Below are positions 23,738-33,589 of a DNA stretch of 64,000 nucleotides, in pieces (positions within the stretch are counted from its first letter, which is position 1; the number at the start of each line of letters is the position of its first letter). A model generated the notes under the pieces. It was given only the letters and a program-made list of their open reading frames with translations, was not told the origin of the DNA and searched no databases. This DNA comes from an uncultured Dehalococcoidia bacterium. Its GTDB lineage: Bacteria; Chloroflexota; Dehalococcoidia; Lucifugimonadales; UBA3495. The stretch covers positions 2,435,570 through 2,499,569 of the forward strand of contig OY282565.1 in NCBI GenBank assembly GCA_958296445.1, given 5' to 3'. The translations under genes were made by a program, and so were the position numbers.

Positions 23738-24838
23738 ATGACCAGCGCAATAGATCCTGTGAAAATAGCCAGTAACCTCAGAGGGCCTGTCGGCCTCTGG
23801 CTTGAACGGATGGGAGAAGGGCTATCCCCCGGCAGATTCAGATTTTGCAAAACCCGCAGCTTGGCCCCTTCGGATGGAAAGCGAGGGCAAGGGATAACCT
23901 GCTTTGCGGTGAAAAGCGCCTGGCATATAGGAGCTTGGCAAAGCTGGCCTCAAGAACTTAAAGACGAATGTGTGCAGTTCATCAAGTCTTTCCAAGTGAA
24001 TAATGGAAACTTCGTAGACCAATGGCTTTTGCGGCGAATCGGATGGGACAGCCGAATTAGTCTAGCAAAGCATGGCCGGTTCAAGAAAGCGTTTTCTGAT
24101 ATGCAGGAACTCAAAGCCCAAACTGTGAGGGCTGAAACCAGACAATCGGCCGCCACTCTAATACTCTTGGGAGAACGTCCTTCCTACCCGCTCCCAATGT
24201 CCTGGCAGTCCGAACAGGCAGTACGGGAGTTTGTCCGGGCCTTGGACTGGTCGCATCCTTGGGGGGCTGGAAGCCATGCCAGTCACTTAGTGTCATTCGT
24301 CTCTATGAATGGCGGGGAGACCAAGGACGGGATGTTAGAAGCGGCCTTTGAAGAGACCGACCGGCTCTTGGACGCAAAAACTGGAACTTGGGGTATCGGC
24401 GAGGTAACGCATATCCAGAGAATAAACGGCGCCATGAAAATGCTGACGGCCTACGACTGGGCGAATCGCCCGATACCGTATCCCGATCGCTTGATTGATT
24501 ACACGCTCAAGAACACCTCTGGCGAAGACGGGTGTGGTGTGCTGGACAAACTATTCGTTCTCCACAAGGCCACTACTAACGCTCCCGGATATAGAACCGA
24601 AGATCTGGAAAGGTTCGCCATAGAGGCGTTGCAGGAAATCAGCGCTTATCACCGGGAGGACGGCGGATTTTCTTTCTACCGGAGCCGCGCTCAACGATGG
24701 TATTACGGGGCACTGGTTAGCTTCGGTGAAAAACAGAGCGATATGCACGGCACCGTGATGTTTACTTGGGCGTGCGCTGTCGCTCTTAGCTTGCTCGGTA
24801 TTCAAGATGAACTCGGATGGCATACCAGTTCGCCGTAG
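23738..24838 (+). CDS. Alpha/alpha-toroid-like protein of EPS cluster
   Basis: The 366 residues start three bases after the methyltransferase. Repeating helical pairs with Gly/Trp patterns (WSHPWGAGSHASHLVSF, TGTWGIGEVTHIQRINGAMK, DGGFSFYRS) resemble squalene-cyclase/prenyltransferase or glycosidase alpha-alpha toroids. No catalytic residues can be named. It has no signal peptide and no membrane segment. Such proteins turn up in polysaccharide clusters without a known role; it might be an epimerase, lyase or processing factor. The family is not recognised beyond the fold hint. Confidence 0.6.
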   Translation: MTSAIDPVKIASNLRGPVGLWLERMGEGLSPGRFRFCKTRSLAPSDGKRGQGITCFAVKSAWHIGAWQSWPQELKDECVQFIKSFQVNNGNFVDQWLLRRIGWDSRISLAKHGRFKKAFSDMQELKAQTVRAETRQSAATLILLGERPSYPLPMSWQSEQAVREFVRALDWSHPWGAGSHASHLVSFVSMNGGETKDGMLEAAFEETDRLLDAKTGTWGIGEVTHIQRINGAMKMLTAYDWANRPIPYPDRLIDYTLKNTSGEDGCGVLDKLFVLHKATTNAPGYRTEDLERFAIEALQEISAYHREDGGFSFYRSRAQRWYYGALVSFGEKQSDMHGTVMFTWACAVALSLLGIQDELGWHTSSP

Positions 24839-24862
24839 AACGGCCAGACGTTTGGAGGAGCA

Positions 24863-25891
24863 TTGCCTGATATAAATATGTCCAGCAAACTCGAAATATG
24901 CATTCTCTTTGATATAACCGCTTCCTCTTGGGGCGGAGGAAACCAGTTTCTTAGAAGTCTTGCGTCCGAATTTGCACGATTGGGACATACAGTTACCAAG
25001 CGTCCAACTAAAGATACCCAAGTGATTCTGCTCAATGCGTTTCTATATTCTCAGGGAAAGCACTTGCGCCCCGGGCAGGTGGCGCAGCTCAGGCAGACGG
25101 GTAAGATGACGCGGCCGGGGCGATACCTTCCGCCGTGGCTGTATACATTGCGGCCGCGCAAAGGCCCCCCGCTGGTACACCGGGTTGACGGGGTTCCCGA
25201 GTTGACCCGCGGACGCCGGGGCCGGGCCGACAGCGTTCAGCCCGCCGTGAACCGCTTGACCGACTACACCATATTTCAGTCCGAGTACTGCCGGACGAGC
25301 TTCACCGAACATTGCGGCGTGACCCCGCAGAGTTGGCGCATCATCAGCAACGCCGTTGACCAGCGGGTGTTTTTTCCCAGCAAAGACGCCAAAGGGGGCG
25401 GCGGCCCATTGCGCCTAGTGGCCGTGTCTTGGTCGTCCAACCCCCGCAAGGGATTCGCCACCCTGGCCGAGGCGTCCTGTCTGCCGGGCGTGGAAGTGAC
25501 TTTCGTGGGCAACTGGTGTCCCGATATTCCCCCGGCCAACGTAAAGCTGGCCGGAGTGATGCCGTCGGAGGAGCTGGCCGAGGTTATGCGCTCGTCGGAC
25601 GCTATGATCCACGCCGCTTGGAACGAACCCTGCTCCAACGCTATCGTGGAGGCGATGGCCTGCGGCCTGCCCGTCATTTACCGCGACTCCGGGGGCAACC
25701 GCGAGCTGGCGGGAGAATACGGCGTACCGCTAATGGAAAACCTGTCAAACACGGTGGACAGCCTTATGCGGCAATATGGCGACATCCGCCGTAAGATACT
25801 GGAAAATATGCCGACATTTCTGATTAACCGGGCGGCGGCGGAATACCTGGCTATGTTCCAAGACGCGATTGCCAGTCATCCGGTGGAGTAA
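24863..25891 (+). CDS. GT4-type glycosyltransferase
   Basis: The 342-residue GT-B enzyme has an N-terminal GGGNQFLRSLASEFARLGH loop and a C-terminal donor site with HAAWNEPCSNAIVEAMACGLPV, the E-x7-E motif of family 4. The start is likely TTG at 24863, with GGAGGAG just upstream; an ATG at 24878 is an alternative. It belongs to the polysaccharide assembly line; donor and acceptor cannot be told from sequence. Confidence 0.85.
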   Translation: MPDINMSSKLEICILFDITASSWGGGNQFLRSLASEFARLGHTVTKRPTKDTQVILLNAFLYSQGKHLRPGQVAQLRQTGKMTRPGRYLPPWLYTLRPRKGPPLVHRVDGVPELTRGRRGRADSVQPAVNRLTDYTIFQSEYCRTSFTEHCGVTPQSWRIISNAVDQRVFFPSKDAKGGGGPLRLVAVSWSSNPRKGFATLAEASCLPGVEVTFVGNWCPDIPPANVKLAGVMPSEELAEVMRSSDAMIHAAWNEPCSNAIVEAMACGLPVIYRDSGGNRELAGEYGVPLMENLSNTVDSLMRQYGDIRRKILENMPTFLINRAAAEYLAMFQDAIASHPVE

Positions 25892-25901
25892 TCCTGCTGT
25901 T

Positions 25902-27095
25902 ATGGCAAGTACAAAGGCTTTGATTCTTACCAGCAGTTTTCTGCCGACCATCGGCGGGGGGCAGTACCAACTCAAGTGGTTCCTCGATAACCTGGACCCG
26001 CGCCTGAATCAGCGAAACGACGTTCAAGTCCACTTCGTATATCCGAACCAAGATTCTAAATGCTACTCGCGGTTTGACAACATCCACGCCCACGACCTGC
26101 AACTAAGCGACTTTCGCAAGCCCACAATTGCCCGGATGCTGGTCAGGTTCGGCAATCTGCTGAGAAAAATCAGACCGGACGTGATTCACTGTCTCGGGGT
26201 ACTGCCGGAGGGTTTGTGGGTACTCCTTGCCAGCATGGTCTTTCGAGTACGCGCGAAACTGATAGTGACTTCTCACGGCCAAGACGTCGTATGGTTGCCG
26301 GAGGTGCCTTACGGCTTGCGTCAATCGCGCAGGTCGAGGATTTTGGCAAAGTTGGTCACTGCCCGAATAGACGCGCACGTATTAGTCAGCCACGCGATGA
26401 TTGAACACGCCATCGCCGCAGGCACACCCCCGGGGCGAACCCTAGTCATCCCTAACGGCATCCCTGTCGGGGAGGACTGCGACTTCGAGTCGGATGCTAT
26501 GTTCCACTCCTCTGAAAGCGGCGGATATAACGCAGAATCGCGTTATGCCGGTGGCCTAGATTTCCTGTCGCTCTCCAGCGGCCGGGACATAAAGAACGTC
26601 AAGGGCCTGATCGAAGCATTCGCCCTCGCCCGCGGCGAACTTGGCGGTTCCCGTCTGCTTCTGGCCTGTGAAGGCCCTCTAGCTCAGCCAATCGTTCAAC
26701 TGGCCGTCGACAAGGGGTTAAGCGAGCAAGTGATCTTCACCGGAAAAGTGCTGGGCGCCGACAAACACCAACGATTCCTCGCCAGCGATGTTTACTGCCT
26801 GCCCTCCCACTTCGAGGCGTTTGGCCTTGTGGCCCTAGAAGCAATGAAATTCGGTACGCCGGTTTTGGCAACCAACAAGGGCGGCCTCCCGGACTTCGTT
26901 GAGGACGGGGTGAACGGGCTATTGGCGGCACCAACGGACATAGAGGGAATGGCGTCGGCTATGGTAAGACTCTACAATGACTCCGGCCTGCGGAGACGTC
27001 TGGCGGAGGGCGGATTGCAGACAGTGAAACGATTTTCCATATCCCGCATCGTTGACGAGTACGTCGAGCTGTACCGGCGCGTAGGAGGGCAGTAA
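25902..27095 (+). CDS. GT4-type glycosyltransferase
   Basis: The 397-residue GT-B protein begins MASTKALILTSSFLPTIGGGQYQ, the classic N-terminal glycine loop. Further motifs are VIHCLGVLPEG, SHGQDVVWLPEVPYG, and the donor region LPSHFEAFGLVALEAMKFGTP with E-x7-E. The ATG at 25902 lies ten bases after the previous stop. Its base composition is a little lower in GC than the next two transferases, so the cluster may be mosaic. Confidence 0.88.
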   Translation: MASTKALILTSSFLPTIGGGQYQLKWFLDNLDPRLNQRNDVQVHFVYPNQDSKCYSRFDNIHAHDLQLSDFRKPTIARMLVRFGNLLRKIRPDVIHCLGVLPEGLWVLLASMVFRVRAKLIVTSHGQDVVWLPEVPYGLRQSRRSRILAKLVTARIDAHVLVSHAMIEHAIAAGTPPGRTLVIPNGIPVGEDCDFESDAMFHSSESGGYNAESRYAGGLDFLSLSSGRDIKNVKGLIEAFALARGELGGSRLLLACEGPLAQPIVQLAVDKGLSEQVIFTGKVLGADKHQRFLASDVYCLPSHFEAFGLVALEAMKFGTPVLATNKGGLPDFVEDGVNGLLAAPTDIEGMASAMVRLYNDSGLRRRLAEGGLQTVKRFSISRIVDEYVELYRRVGGQ

Positions 27096-27168
27096 TTCAT
27101 TCCATCCCGCTAATCCCGCCGGGGGCCAGCGTCACCCCGTTCCGGCGGCAGGCTGTTGTTTCAAGAGA

Positions 27169-28293
27169 ATGCGACTCCTATTCACAGCCCCTAGGTATCA
27201 CACGAACCAGCACTTCGCCGTGAAAGCGCTGTTGGACGCCGGTCATAGCGTGTCGTTCTTGGCCCTGCGGCGGGGGCAGAGCGAAACCTACGCCGCCCTA
27301 GAGCCGCAGGTTCTCGGGCCCTCGGCGGCCCTGGATGCGCTGCGCCGCTTGGCCGCCCGGCTGCCCGGCGCCCGACTGTCCGGCAGCGGCGGCCTGCCCT
27401 CGCCCGTCAAGCTGTGGCGGGAAATGCGGCGGCGGCCGCCCGCGGCCGTGGTGGTGCGCGACCCCTTCTCCGGCTACGGACTGCTGGCCGCGCTGCTGAC
27501 CAAGCTGATGGGGGCCGGGCTGCTGCTGTATTCCCAAACCCCCAAGCACGGGCCGCGGGTCTGGTGGAAACGCGCCGTCCTCAAACTCTACCCCAAGCTG
27601 ATGGGGGCCGAGTGGATTACGCCGGTGCTGGGTTCGCCGCTAGGCAGCCGGGCGGCGGATAGCGGCCTGCGCTACGTGCCTTTCGTGATGGAGCCGCAGA
27701 CCGCCCCCCACCAGCGGCGCCGGTGCGGCGGCGGCGCGGTTCACCTGCTGGCCGTCGGCAAGTACGAGCCGCGCAAGAACCACCGCTTGTTCCTCGACGC
27801 CGTTCACCGCCTTTCCCGGCTCTATCCCGTCCGCGCTACGGTGGCCGGCGAGTGCGTCACCGAGGAACACCGCCGGGAGCTGGACGGCATCCGGGCCCAC
27901 ATCCGGCGCTTAGGGCTGGAGCGACTGGTGCAACTCCACGTCAACCTGCCCTATGCCGAAGCGCAGCGGCTCTATGCCGGCCACGACCTGTTCGTCCTCG
28001 CCAGCCGCGACGAACCGGCCGCCGTATCGCCCCTAGAGGCGATGGCCCACTCCCTGCCCGTAGTCTGTAGCGATTCCAACGGCACCCAGTGCTACATCCG
28101 CCCCGGCGAAAACGGCTTCGTGTTCCGCTCCGGCGACCTCGACGACTTGGCGGCTTGCCTGGCCCGCATCGTAAGCGACGGCGAAAGGCGGCGGGCGATG
28201 GGGGAGCGCAGCTACCAACTGGTGCTGTCGGAACATTCCCCGCAACGCTACGTCGAATCCTTGATGGCGGCCATCGGCGGGGACGCGCGGTGA
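27169..28293 (+). CDS. GT4-type glycosyltransferase
   Basis: The 374-residue protein begins MRLLFTAPRYHTNQHFAVKA. VGKYEPRKNHRLFLDAV marks the start of the donor-binding half, and ASRDEPAAVSPLEAMAHSLPV is the E-x7-E region. The coding sequence is very GC-rich. Its stop overlaps the next start (GTGA). Substrates are unknown. Confidence 0.85.
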   Translation: MRLLFTAPRYHTNQHFAVKALLDAGHSVSFLALRRGQSETYAALEPQVLGPSAALDALRRLAARLPGARLSGSGGLPSPVKLWREMRRRPPAAVVVRDPFSGYGLLAALLTKLMGAGLLLYSQTPKHGPRVWWKRAVLKLYPKLMGAEWITPVLGSPLGSRAADSGLRYVPFVMEPQTAPHQRRRCGGGAVHLLAVGKYEPRKNHRLFLDAVHRLSRLYPVRATVAGECVTEEHRRELDGIRAHIRRLGLERLVQLHVNLPYAEAQRLYAGHDLFVLASRDEPAAVSPLEAMAHSLPVVCSDSNGTQCYIRPGENGFVFRSGDLDDLAACLARIVSDGERRRAMGERSYQLVLSEHSPQRYVESLMAAIGGDAR

Positions 28294-29417
28294 GCCGACG
28301 GGTCGCCATATTCCTGCCCCACCTCGGCGGCGGCGGCGCGGAGCGGGCGATGCTGGACGTCGCCCGGGGCCTCGCCCAGCGGGGAATGGCCGTTGACTTG
28401 GTGCTGGTGGCCGCCCAGGGGCCGTATCTGGAGTTGCTGCCCGGCGGGGTGCGCCTCATCAACCTCGACCGCCGCCGCGTGCTGACCGCCATTCCGGGTC
28501 TGGTTCGCTACCTGCGGCGCGAGCGCCCGGCGGCCCTGCTTGCCACGATGCCGGAAACCAACGCTGCCGCCCTGCTCGCCGCCAGGCTTGCCGGCTGTAA
28601 CACCCCGGTAGTCGCCCGCCGGGCCAACACGCTGTCAATGGAGTACGCCGCAGAACGGTTCAAGGCCCGCCTGATTCTGAAGCTGGAAAAGCGGCTGCTG
28701 CCCCGGGCAACGGCGATTGTGGCGAACTCCCAAGGGGCCGCAAAAGACCTGCAACGCCACATCCCCAAGATAGCAGGCCGGGTGCAGGTGGTATACAATC
28801 CGGTAGTCTGGCCGGATGTCGCCGAGCAAGCGGCCCAGCCCGTTGAGCATCCATGGTTCTACAACCGAGGGTTCTCCAACCCGGGGGTCTGCGACCCGGA
28901 TATTCCCGTAGTGCTTTCCGTAGGACGCCTGACCGTCCAGAAAGGCCATTCCACGCTGCTGCGAGCTTTCGCCGAAACGCTGCAATCCCGCCGCGCCCGC
29001 CTAGTGGTGCTGGGCGAAGGCCCGGAACGGCCCAATCTGCTCCGCTTGGCCCAAGAATTGGGCATATCCGGCGCAGTGGATTTCCCCGGGTTCCGGGTCA
29101 ACCCTTTCGCCTATATGGCGAGGGCGCGGCTGTTTGCGCTATCGTCAATCTACGAGGGGTTCCCCAACGTACTGGTTCAAGCGATGGCCTGCGGAACCCC
29201 GGTGGTCAGCACCGACTGCCCCAGCGGCCCCGGCGAAATACTGGAAGGCGGCAAATGGGGCCGCCTAGTGCCGGTAAACGATTCCCATTCCCTAGCCAAA
29301 GCGATGCTTGACACCCTAGAGCGTCCCCTGCCCGCCAGCAGCCTTATTGCCCGGGCCGGCGTATTCTCCGCCGAATCCTCCATAGACGCATACCAGCGGA
29401 TAATAGCCCAGTGCTGA
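28290..29417 (+). CDS. GT4-type glycosyltransferase
   Basis: The 375-residue protein is translated from the overlapping GTG at 28290: SRRVAIFLPHLGGGGAERAM is the glycine-rich N-terminal loop shared with N-acetylgalactosamine-type transferases of family 4. VGRLTVQKGHSTLLRAF and SSIYEGFPNVLVQAMACGTP (E-x7-E) mark the C-terminal domain. Its stop overlaps the start of the polymerase gene, so translation is coupled. Confidence 0.88.
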   Translation: MSRRVAIFLPHLGGGGAERAMLDVARGLAQRGMAVDLVLVAAQGPYLELLPGGVRLINLDRRRVLTAIPGLVRYLRRERPAALLATMPETNAAALLAARLAGCNTPVVARRANTLSMEYAAERFKARLILKLEKRLLPRATAIVANSQGAAKDLQRHIPKIAGRVQVVYNPVVWPDVAEQAAQPVEHPWFYNRGFSNPGVCDPDIPVVLSVGRLTVQKGHSTLLRAFAETLQSRRARLVVLGEGPERPNLLRLAQELGISGAVDFPGFRVNPFAYMARARLFALSSIYEGFPNVLVQAMACGTPVVSTDCPSGPGEILEGGKWGRLVPVNDSHSLAKAMLDTLERPLPASSLIARAGVFSAESSIDAYQRIIAQC

Positions 29418-31966
29418 ACGCCACTAGCGCACTTCTGCGGGCAACCCCTCTGCTAACGGGCTTCCGCCGCGAATCGCTCCCGTCCCTAGTCTTTGCCTTG
29501 CTGCTGGCGGCGATATTCGCCCATATCTGGTTTGGCGGCGTTCCCCTGCTGCTGGGCGGCCCCAACGCCATCCTAGCCACGCTGGCCGCCTTCCTTGCCG
29601 CCCTCTACGCGCTGCTTACCGCCTTCCGGCGCGAAAGAAATTCCGGCGGCGCAGCCATCCCTATCCATAAAGGCTACATCAAAAACCTCGTCCGGCAATA
29701 CCGCATTGTGATTCCGGTCATCGCGGTGTCGCTGCTGCTACTGCTATGGGCATTGGCGGTCTACCTGTTCACCGACACCCTTGCCTGGAAGCGGCTGGGC
29801 CAGATTGCCCTCGGCATCGGCGTCCTGTTCGCGGTCTACGTGTCCGTCAACAGCCTCCGCCGCGCCGCCCTGCTCGCGCTGGCAATCGTCGCCGCTACCT
29901 TTGCGTCCGCAATCTACGGCCTCGGCGTAGTCGCGGTTGGCGACCCGTTCCTGACCCTCTGGCTAAAGCTCGCCACGGTGAAAGAGATCGTCCTCAACGA
30001 CGTTCTACTCAGGGGCAGAACGGCGGGGCTGGCCGCCGACAGCATCGCCTTCAGCTACCAGATAGTCGTCGCCATCCCGCTGGCGCTGGCCGCCTTCCTC
30101 TACAACCCCTTCAGCTTGGGCAAAGCATCCGGCAGGGTCTATGGCACGGCGCTCTTTATTATGCTGCTGATGATGATCTACATCCTGCTGGTCAGCAGCA
30201 CCCGCTCGGCCATTTGGGGCTCGCTGGCCGCCGCCCTGATAGTCGCGCTGCCGTCGGCAAGAATCCCCCAGGTCTCTCGCCGGCTGCTGCTGACCATTCC
30301 GGCCATCGTCATCTGCATCACCGCTACTCTGAATCCGGTGTTCAACACCGACGACCTCTACATCCAGGCAAGAAACATCCTCGCCGGCCGCCCCGAAGCG
30401 GTAGATCTGTCGTCCGTAATCATCGCCAACTCAGCCGAATTTGAGGCGCTGCCTTTGGCCCCCGCGCCAGCGCCGGTTATCGGGCGCAAGTTTAATCTCG
30501 ATCACGGCGTGGAGTATTACTTTCAATTCCGCGCCCAAGACGACTCCGGTTACGGGCCGCCCAGCGAAACCGTCACCGCCATCCCGGACGCCCAGGGCAT
30601 CGCTTGGGTTCTCTGGCCCGCTCCCGCCAACCCGGAGGCAGTCACCGGCTACCAGTACCGGCTACGCGCTAAAAGCGAGCTCCAGTACCCCCCCTGGCGC
30701 GACTTCAATCCGATGTTCAGCACAACGGGCGCATCGTCGAAGTTTATCAAGGTTGAGTTTTATCTCGGCTCAAAAGCAGGGTATTACTTCCAAATCCGAA
30801 CAGAGAATCCCTTTGGCTACGGGCCGCCCACCGAAGCAGTCACGGCCATACCCGACGACCAAAGAAACGCCCCAATCTGCTGGCCCGCCCCCGCCAACCC
30901 GGAGGCAGTCACCGGCTACCAGTACCGGGTGCGCCCTAAAAGCGAGTCTCAATACCGGCCCTGGCGCAACTTCGAGCCGACGCTAAAACCGGAAATCCCT
31001 TCCTGTCTGTCCGCCCTAGTCGCGCCCGTGGCCGCGCCCCAACCCGCGTCGGCGTCAACGTCCGCCCCCGAACCCGCGCCGACGCCAGACCCGGCGGCCC
31101 CTCCCAACCTACCATCCGCCCCCTCGCATTTCGGCAATCTCGACGTGGCGTCCGACCCAATATCCTACTGGCAGGATGGGCCGTACCTAGTTCGCACCAT
31201 TGCCTACCTGTTTAAATACCGGGAATATATCGTACAGTTGCGCCCTAAGAACGCCGACGGCTTCGGCGAGCCCAGCCCGGCGATTCTTGTGAGCTCGGGA
31301 GAAATGGGCCGGATTGTACTGGCTTGGCTCAACTCCGGCGACGCCGACGTTACCGGCTACCAGTTCCGTCTGGCGATTCCCATAGAAGAGACGTGGCGGT
31401 CATGGCGGGATTTCACCAAGGACAGCAGCGACCTGGCCCCGGCGCAAATGACCAGTTATCTATCCGAGGCAAGGCTAGGTATCTCCAGTCGCGTCGCGGA
31501 TAACTCCGATCCGTCGGCCAAATCCCGCCCGGCTATGGCGCTTACGGCGCTACGCTACTCGCTGGACCATCCCCTCGGCACCGGCGCCGACTATTCGCCC
31601 GCCCCGTCGCACCTAAGCCGCGGGCAGAGTGCGGGGGTGAAGGAATTAGTCCTGAAGCACACTCCCCACAATCAGTTCCTAGTGATTCTGGTATACTACG
31701 GGTTCCCCGGCCTAGTGTTGCTAATACTGTTCTACGCTCTAGTGCTGCGGCCGCTGGTCAAGGGCGGCTGGGCTGCCGTGCGGCGCCGGGATGCGGCAAC
31801 CTGCCTCTTGCTATGCGGCGTCGCCGGAGCAGTCACCGGCTACGGAATCAACAGCCTACTGCACAACGCCGGGCCCTTCGTAGGCGGCTGGGAACACTTT
31901 TTCATCATAGGGCTGGCCTTCAGCCTCCAGCGAATCACAGAATCCGAGCAAAACCCGTCATCCTGA
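29411..31966 (+). CDS. O-antigen ligase/polymerase with FN3-like insertions
   Basis: The 851-residue protein has about ten N-terminal transmembrane helices with SSTRSAIWG (a Wzy/WaaL arginine motif). A very long extracytoplasmic region (about residues 340-745) follows, then HNQF (His753, the expected catalytic-loop residue) and three last helices. Inserted in the loop are three FN3-like modules (about 350-435, 445-530, 580-675). The first two share nearly identical AIP.....WPAPANPEAVTGY segments; a Pro/Ala linker precedes the third. WaaL/Wzy_C loops are normally 100-200 residues, so this is an unusual expansion. GTG start overlaps the previous gene. The last residues fall in the downstream repeat array. 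Confidence 0.8.
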   Translation: MLNATSALLRATPLLTGFRRESLPSLVFALLLAAIFAHIWFGGVPLLLGGPNAILATLAAFLAALYALLTAFRRERNSGGAAIPIHKGYIKNLVRQYRIVIPVIAVSLLLLLWALAVYLFTDTLAWKRLGQIALGIGVLFAVYVSVNSLRRAALLALAIVAATFASAIYGLGVVAVGDPFLTLWLKLATVKEIVLNDVLLRGRTAGLAADSIAFSYQIVVAIPLALAAFLYNPFSLGKASGRVYGTALFIMLLMMIYILLVSSTRSAIWGSLAAALIVALPSARIPQVSRRLLLTIPAIVICITATLNPVFNTDDLYIQARNILAGRPEAVDLSSVIIANSAEFEALPLAPAPAPVIGRKFNLDHGVEYYFQFRAQDDSGYGPPSETVTAIPDAQGIAWVLWPAPANPEAVTGYQYRLRAKSELQYPPWRDFNPMFSTTGASSKFIKVEFYLGSKAGYYFQIRTENPFGYGPPTEAVTAIPDDQRNAPICWPAPANPEAVTGYQYRVRPKSESQYRPWRNFEPTLKPEIPSCLSALVAPVAAPQPASASTSAPEPAPTPDPAAPPNLPSAPSHFGNLDVASDPISYWQDGPYLVRTIAYLFKYREYIVQLRPKNADGFGEPSPAILVSSGEMGRIVLAWLNSGDADVTGYQFRLAIPIEETWRSWRDFTKDSSDLAPAQMTSYLSEARLGISSRVADNSDPSAKSRPAMALTALRYSLDHPLGTGADYSPAPSHLSRGQSAGVKELVLKHTPHNQFLVILVYYGFPGLVLLILFYALVLRPLVKGGWAAVRRRDAATCLLLCGVAGAVTGYGINSLLHNAGPFVGGWEHFFIIGLAFSLQRITESEQNPSS

Positions 31967-32350
31967 GCAAAGCGAAGAATCTCACCTTGGGCAGTGAGAC
32001 CCTTCGCTCCGCTCAGGGTGACAACCGGCAAAGCCCTGCCATTCTGAGCAAAGCGAAGAATCTCACCTTGGGCAGTGAGACCCTTCGCTCCGCTCAGGGT
32101 GACAACCGGCAAAGCCCTGCCATCCTAAGCAAAGCCCTGTCATTCTGAGCAAAGCGAAGAATCCCGCCCCTGGCAGTGAGACCCTTCGCTCCGCTCAGGG
32201 TGACAAACTGAGCAAAGCCCTGTCATCCTGAGCAAAGCCCTGTCATTCTGAGCAAAGCGAAGAATCTCACCTTGGGCAGTGAGACCCTTCGCTTTGCTCA
32301 GGGTGACAAAGGGGACAGGGTGGCAAACGGGAATTTCGCAATTATCTAAG
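31957..32350. repeat. Tandem array of dispersed hairpin repeat
   Basis: Four copies (about 31957-32024, 32039-32105, 32139-32207, 32242-32310) each contain GTCATTCTGAGCAAAGCGAA and its near-complement TTCGCTTTGCTCAGGGTGAC, so each ~67-bp unit is an imperfect palindrome. Spacing varies (82-103 bp), unlike CRISPR. The array ends with GGGAATTTCGCAATT. The 447-bp gap between genes otherwise holds nothing recognisable. Confidence 0.9.
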
Positions 32351-32413
32351 GGCATAGAGAGAACAAGCCAACTATGAAAGCCGGTAAAACCAGAAACATC
32401 ACCCAGGAACTAC

Positions 32414-33568
32414 GTGTCCGTTAATGCGTCAGCAGAACGCCCTATCCGGGTGCTGCTGGTTTCGCCCCTGCCGCCGCCGCCGGGCGGAATAGAAACTTGG
32501 ACTCAAACCCTGCAAGAGCGCGGGCTGCCCGCCCCTTTCGACTTCGAGATTGTTGACACCAAGGCATTCCGCGGCCACTCGCAGTCACCCATAAACATAG
32601 GGACTGCCGAGGTCAAGCGCAACCTGCGAATCCTGTGGCGGGTGCGGCGGGCGCTGGCCTCGGGGCGTTTCGCCGTTATGCACCTCAACTGCGCCCTCGC
32701 CACCTTCGGCGTAGCCCGCGAACTGGCAACGGCCCGGATGGCCCGGCGGGCCAAAGTGCCATACATCGCCCACCTGCGCGGAACCTTTTCCCTGCCGCCC
32801 GGCAACGGCCCGGCCGCACTATTCTACCGCTGGGCCTACCGCACCATTTTCTCCGGCGCCGCTTCCATTCTGGCTTTGGGCCAGCCCAGCTATAAGGCCA
32901 TACTGGAGCTGGGCGACTTTGCCCACAAAACCCGCCCGCTAATGCCCAATTTCGTGGACTTCGGGCGCGTCTGCGAAAATTCCGCCAAGCCGGAGCAGGC
33001 GGCGCCCTTCAAGGTAATTTTCACTGGCGCGTTGATCGAGGCCAAAGGCGTGCATACAGTAGTGGAAACCGCCCGGCGTCTGCCCAACGCCCGGTTTCAA
33101 CTGGTGGGCGACGGCCCCGCCAAATCCCGCGCCAATCTGCTGAAGCACATCCGCGAGCAGTGCCTAGACGACCGGGTTAAAGTGAACGGCCCGCTGTCCA
33201 ACAGCCAGGTTATGGCGATGTTGCCTGAATATGACGCTTTCCTGTTCCCATCCAAGTTCAAGTATGAGGGCTTCTCCAACAGCGTGGCCGAGGCTATGGC
33301 CGCCGGCCTGCCGGTGGTGGCGTCCCCGGTGGGGGCGATACCGGAGATGATCGACGTCCCCCAAGGCGGATTCCTAGCCCCACCCGACGACGCCGACGCA
33401 TACGCCGGGGCGTTGCAACGTCTACAAGACTCCCCATCGCTACAACGGAGTATGGGCCAGCACAACCGGCAAAAGGCGCGGCAAGAATACGACTACGATG
33501 TAGTAGTGCGGCAGTTATGCGACCTATATTCGCAAATCGCCATCCCCCCGGCCCTGCCCCTAGGGTGA
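32414..33568 (+). CDS. GT4-type glycosyltransferase
   Basis: The 384-residue GT-B protein has IRVLLVSPLPPPPGGIETWT at the N-terminus, and SKFKYEGFSNSVAEAMAAGLPV with the E-x7-E motif. GALIEAKGVHTVVETARR opens the second Rossmann domain. The start is GTG at 32414. It follows the repeat array and is the last transferase of the cluster, facing the convergent epimerase gene. Confidence 0.88.
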   Translation: MSVNASAERPIRVLLVSPLPPPPGGIETWTQTLQERGLPAPFDFEIVDTKAFRGHSQSPINIGTAEVKRNLRILWRVRRALASGRFAVMHLNCALATFGVARELATARMARRAKVPYIAHLRGTFSLPPGNGPAALFYRWAYRTIFSGAASILALGQPSYKAILELGDFAHKTRPLMPNFVDFGRVCENSAKPEQAAPFKVIFTGALIEAKGVHTVVETARRLPNARFQLVGDGPAKSRANLLKHIREQCLDDRVKVNGPLSNSQVMAMLPEYDAFLFPSKFKYEGFSNSVAEAMAAGLPVVASPVGAIPEMIDVPQGGFLAPPDDADAYAGALQRLQDSPSLQRSMGQHNRQKARQEYDYDVVVRQLCDLYSQIAIPPALPLG

Positions 33569-33589
33569 GCGGCTGCTAACCGATGGCCG

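Noticed and set aside
31957-32350. Repeats here could be a CRISPR array
   Set aside because: Copies are imperfect palindromes with irregular 82-103 bp spacing and similar copies elsewhere in the window; there are no unique spacers.
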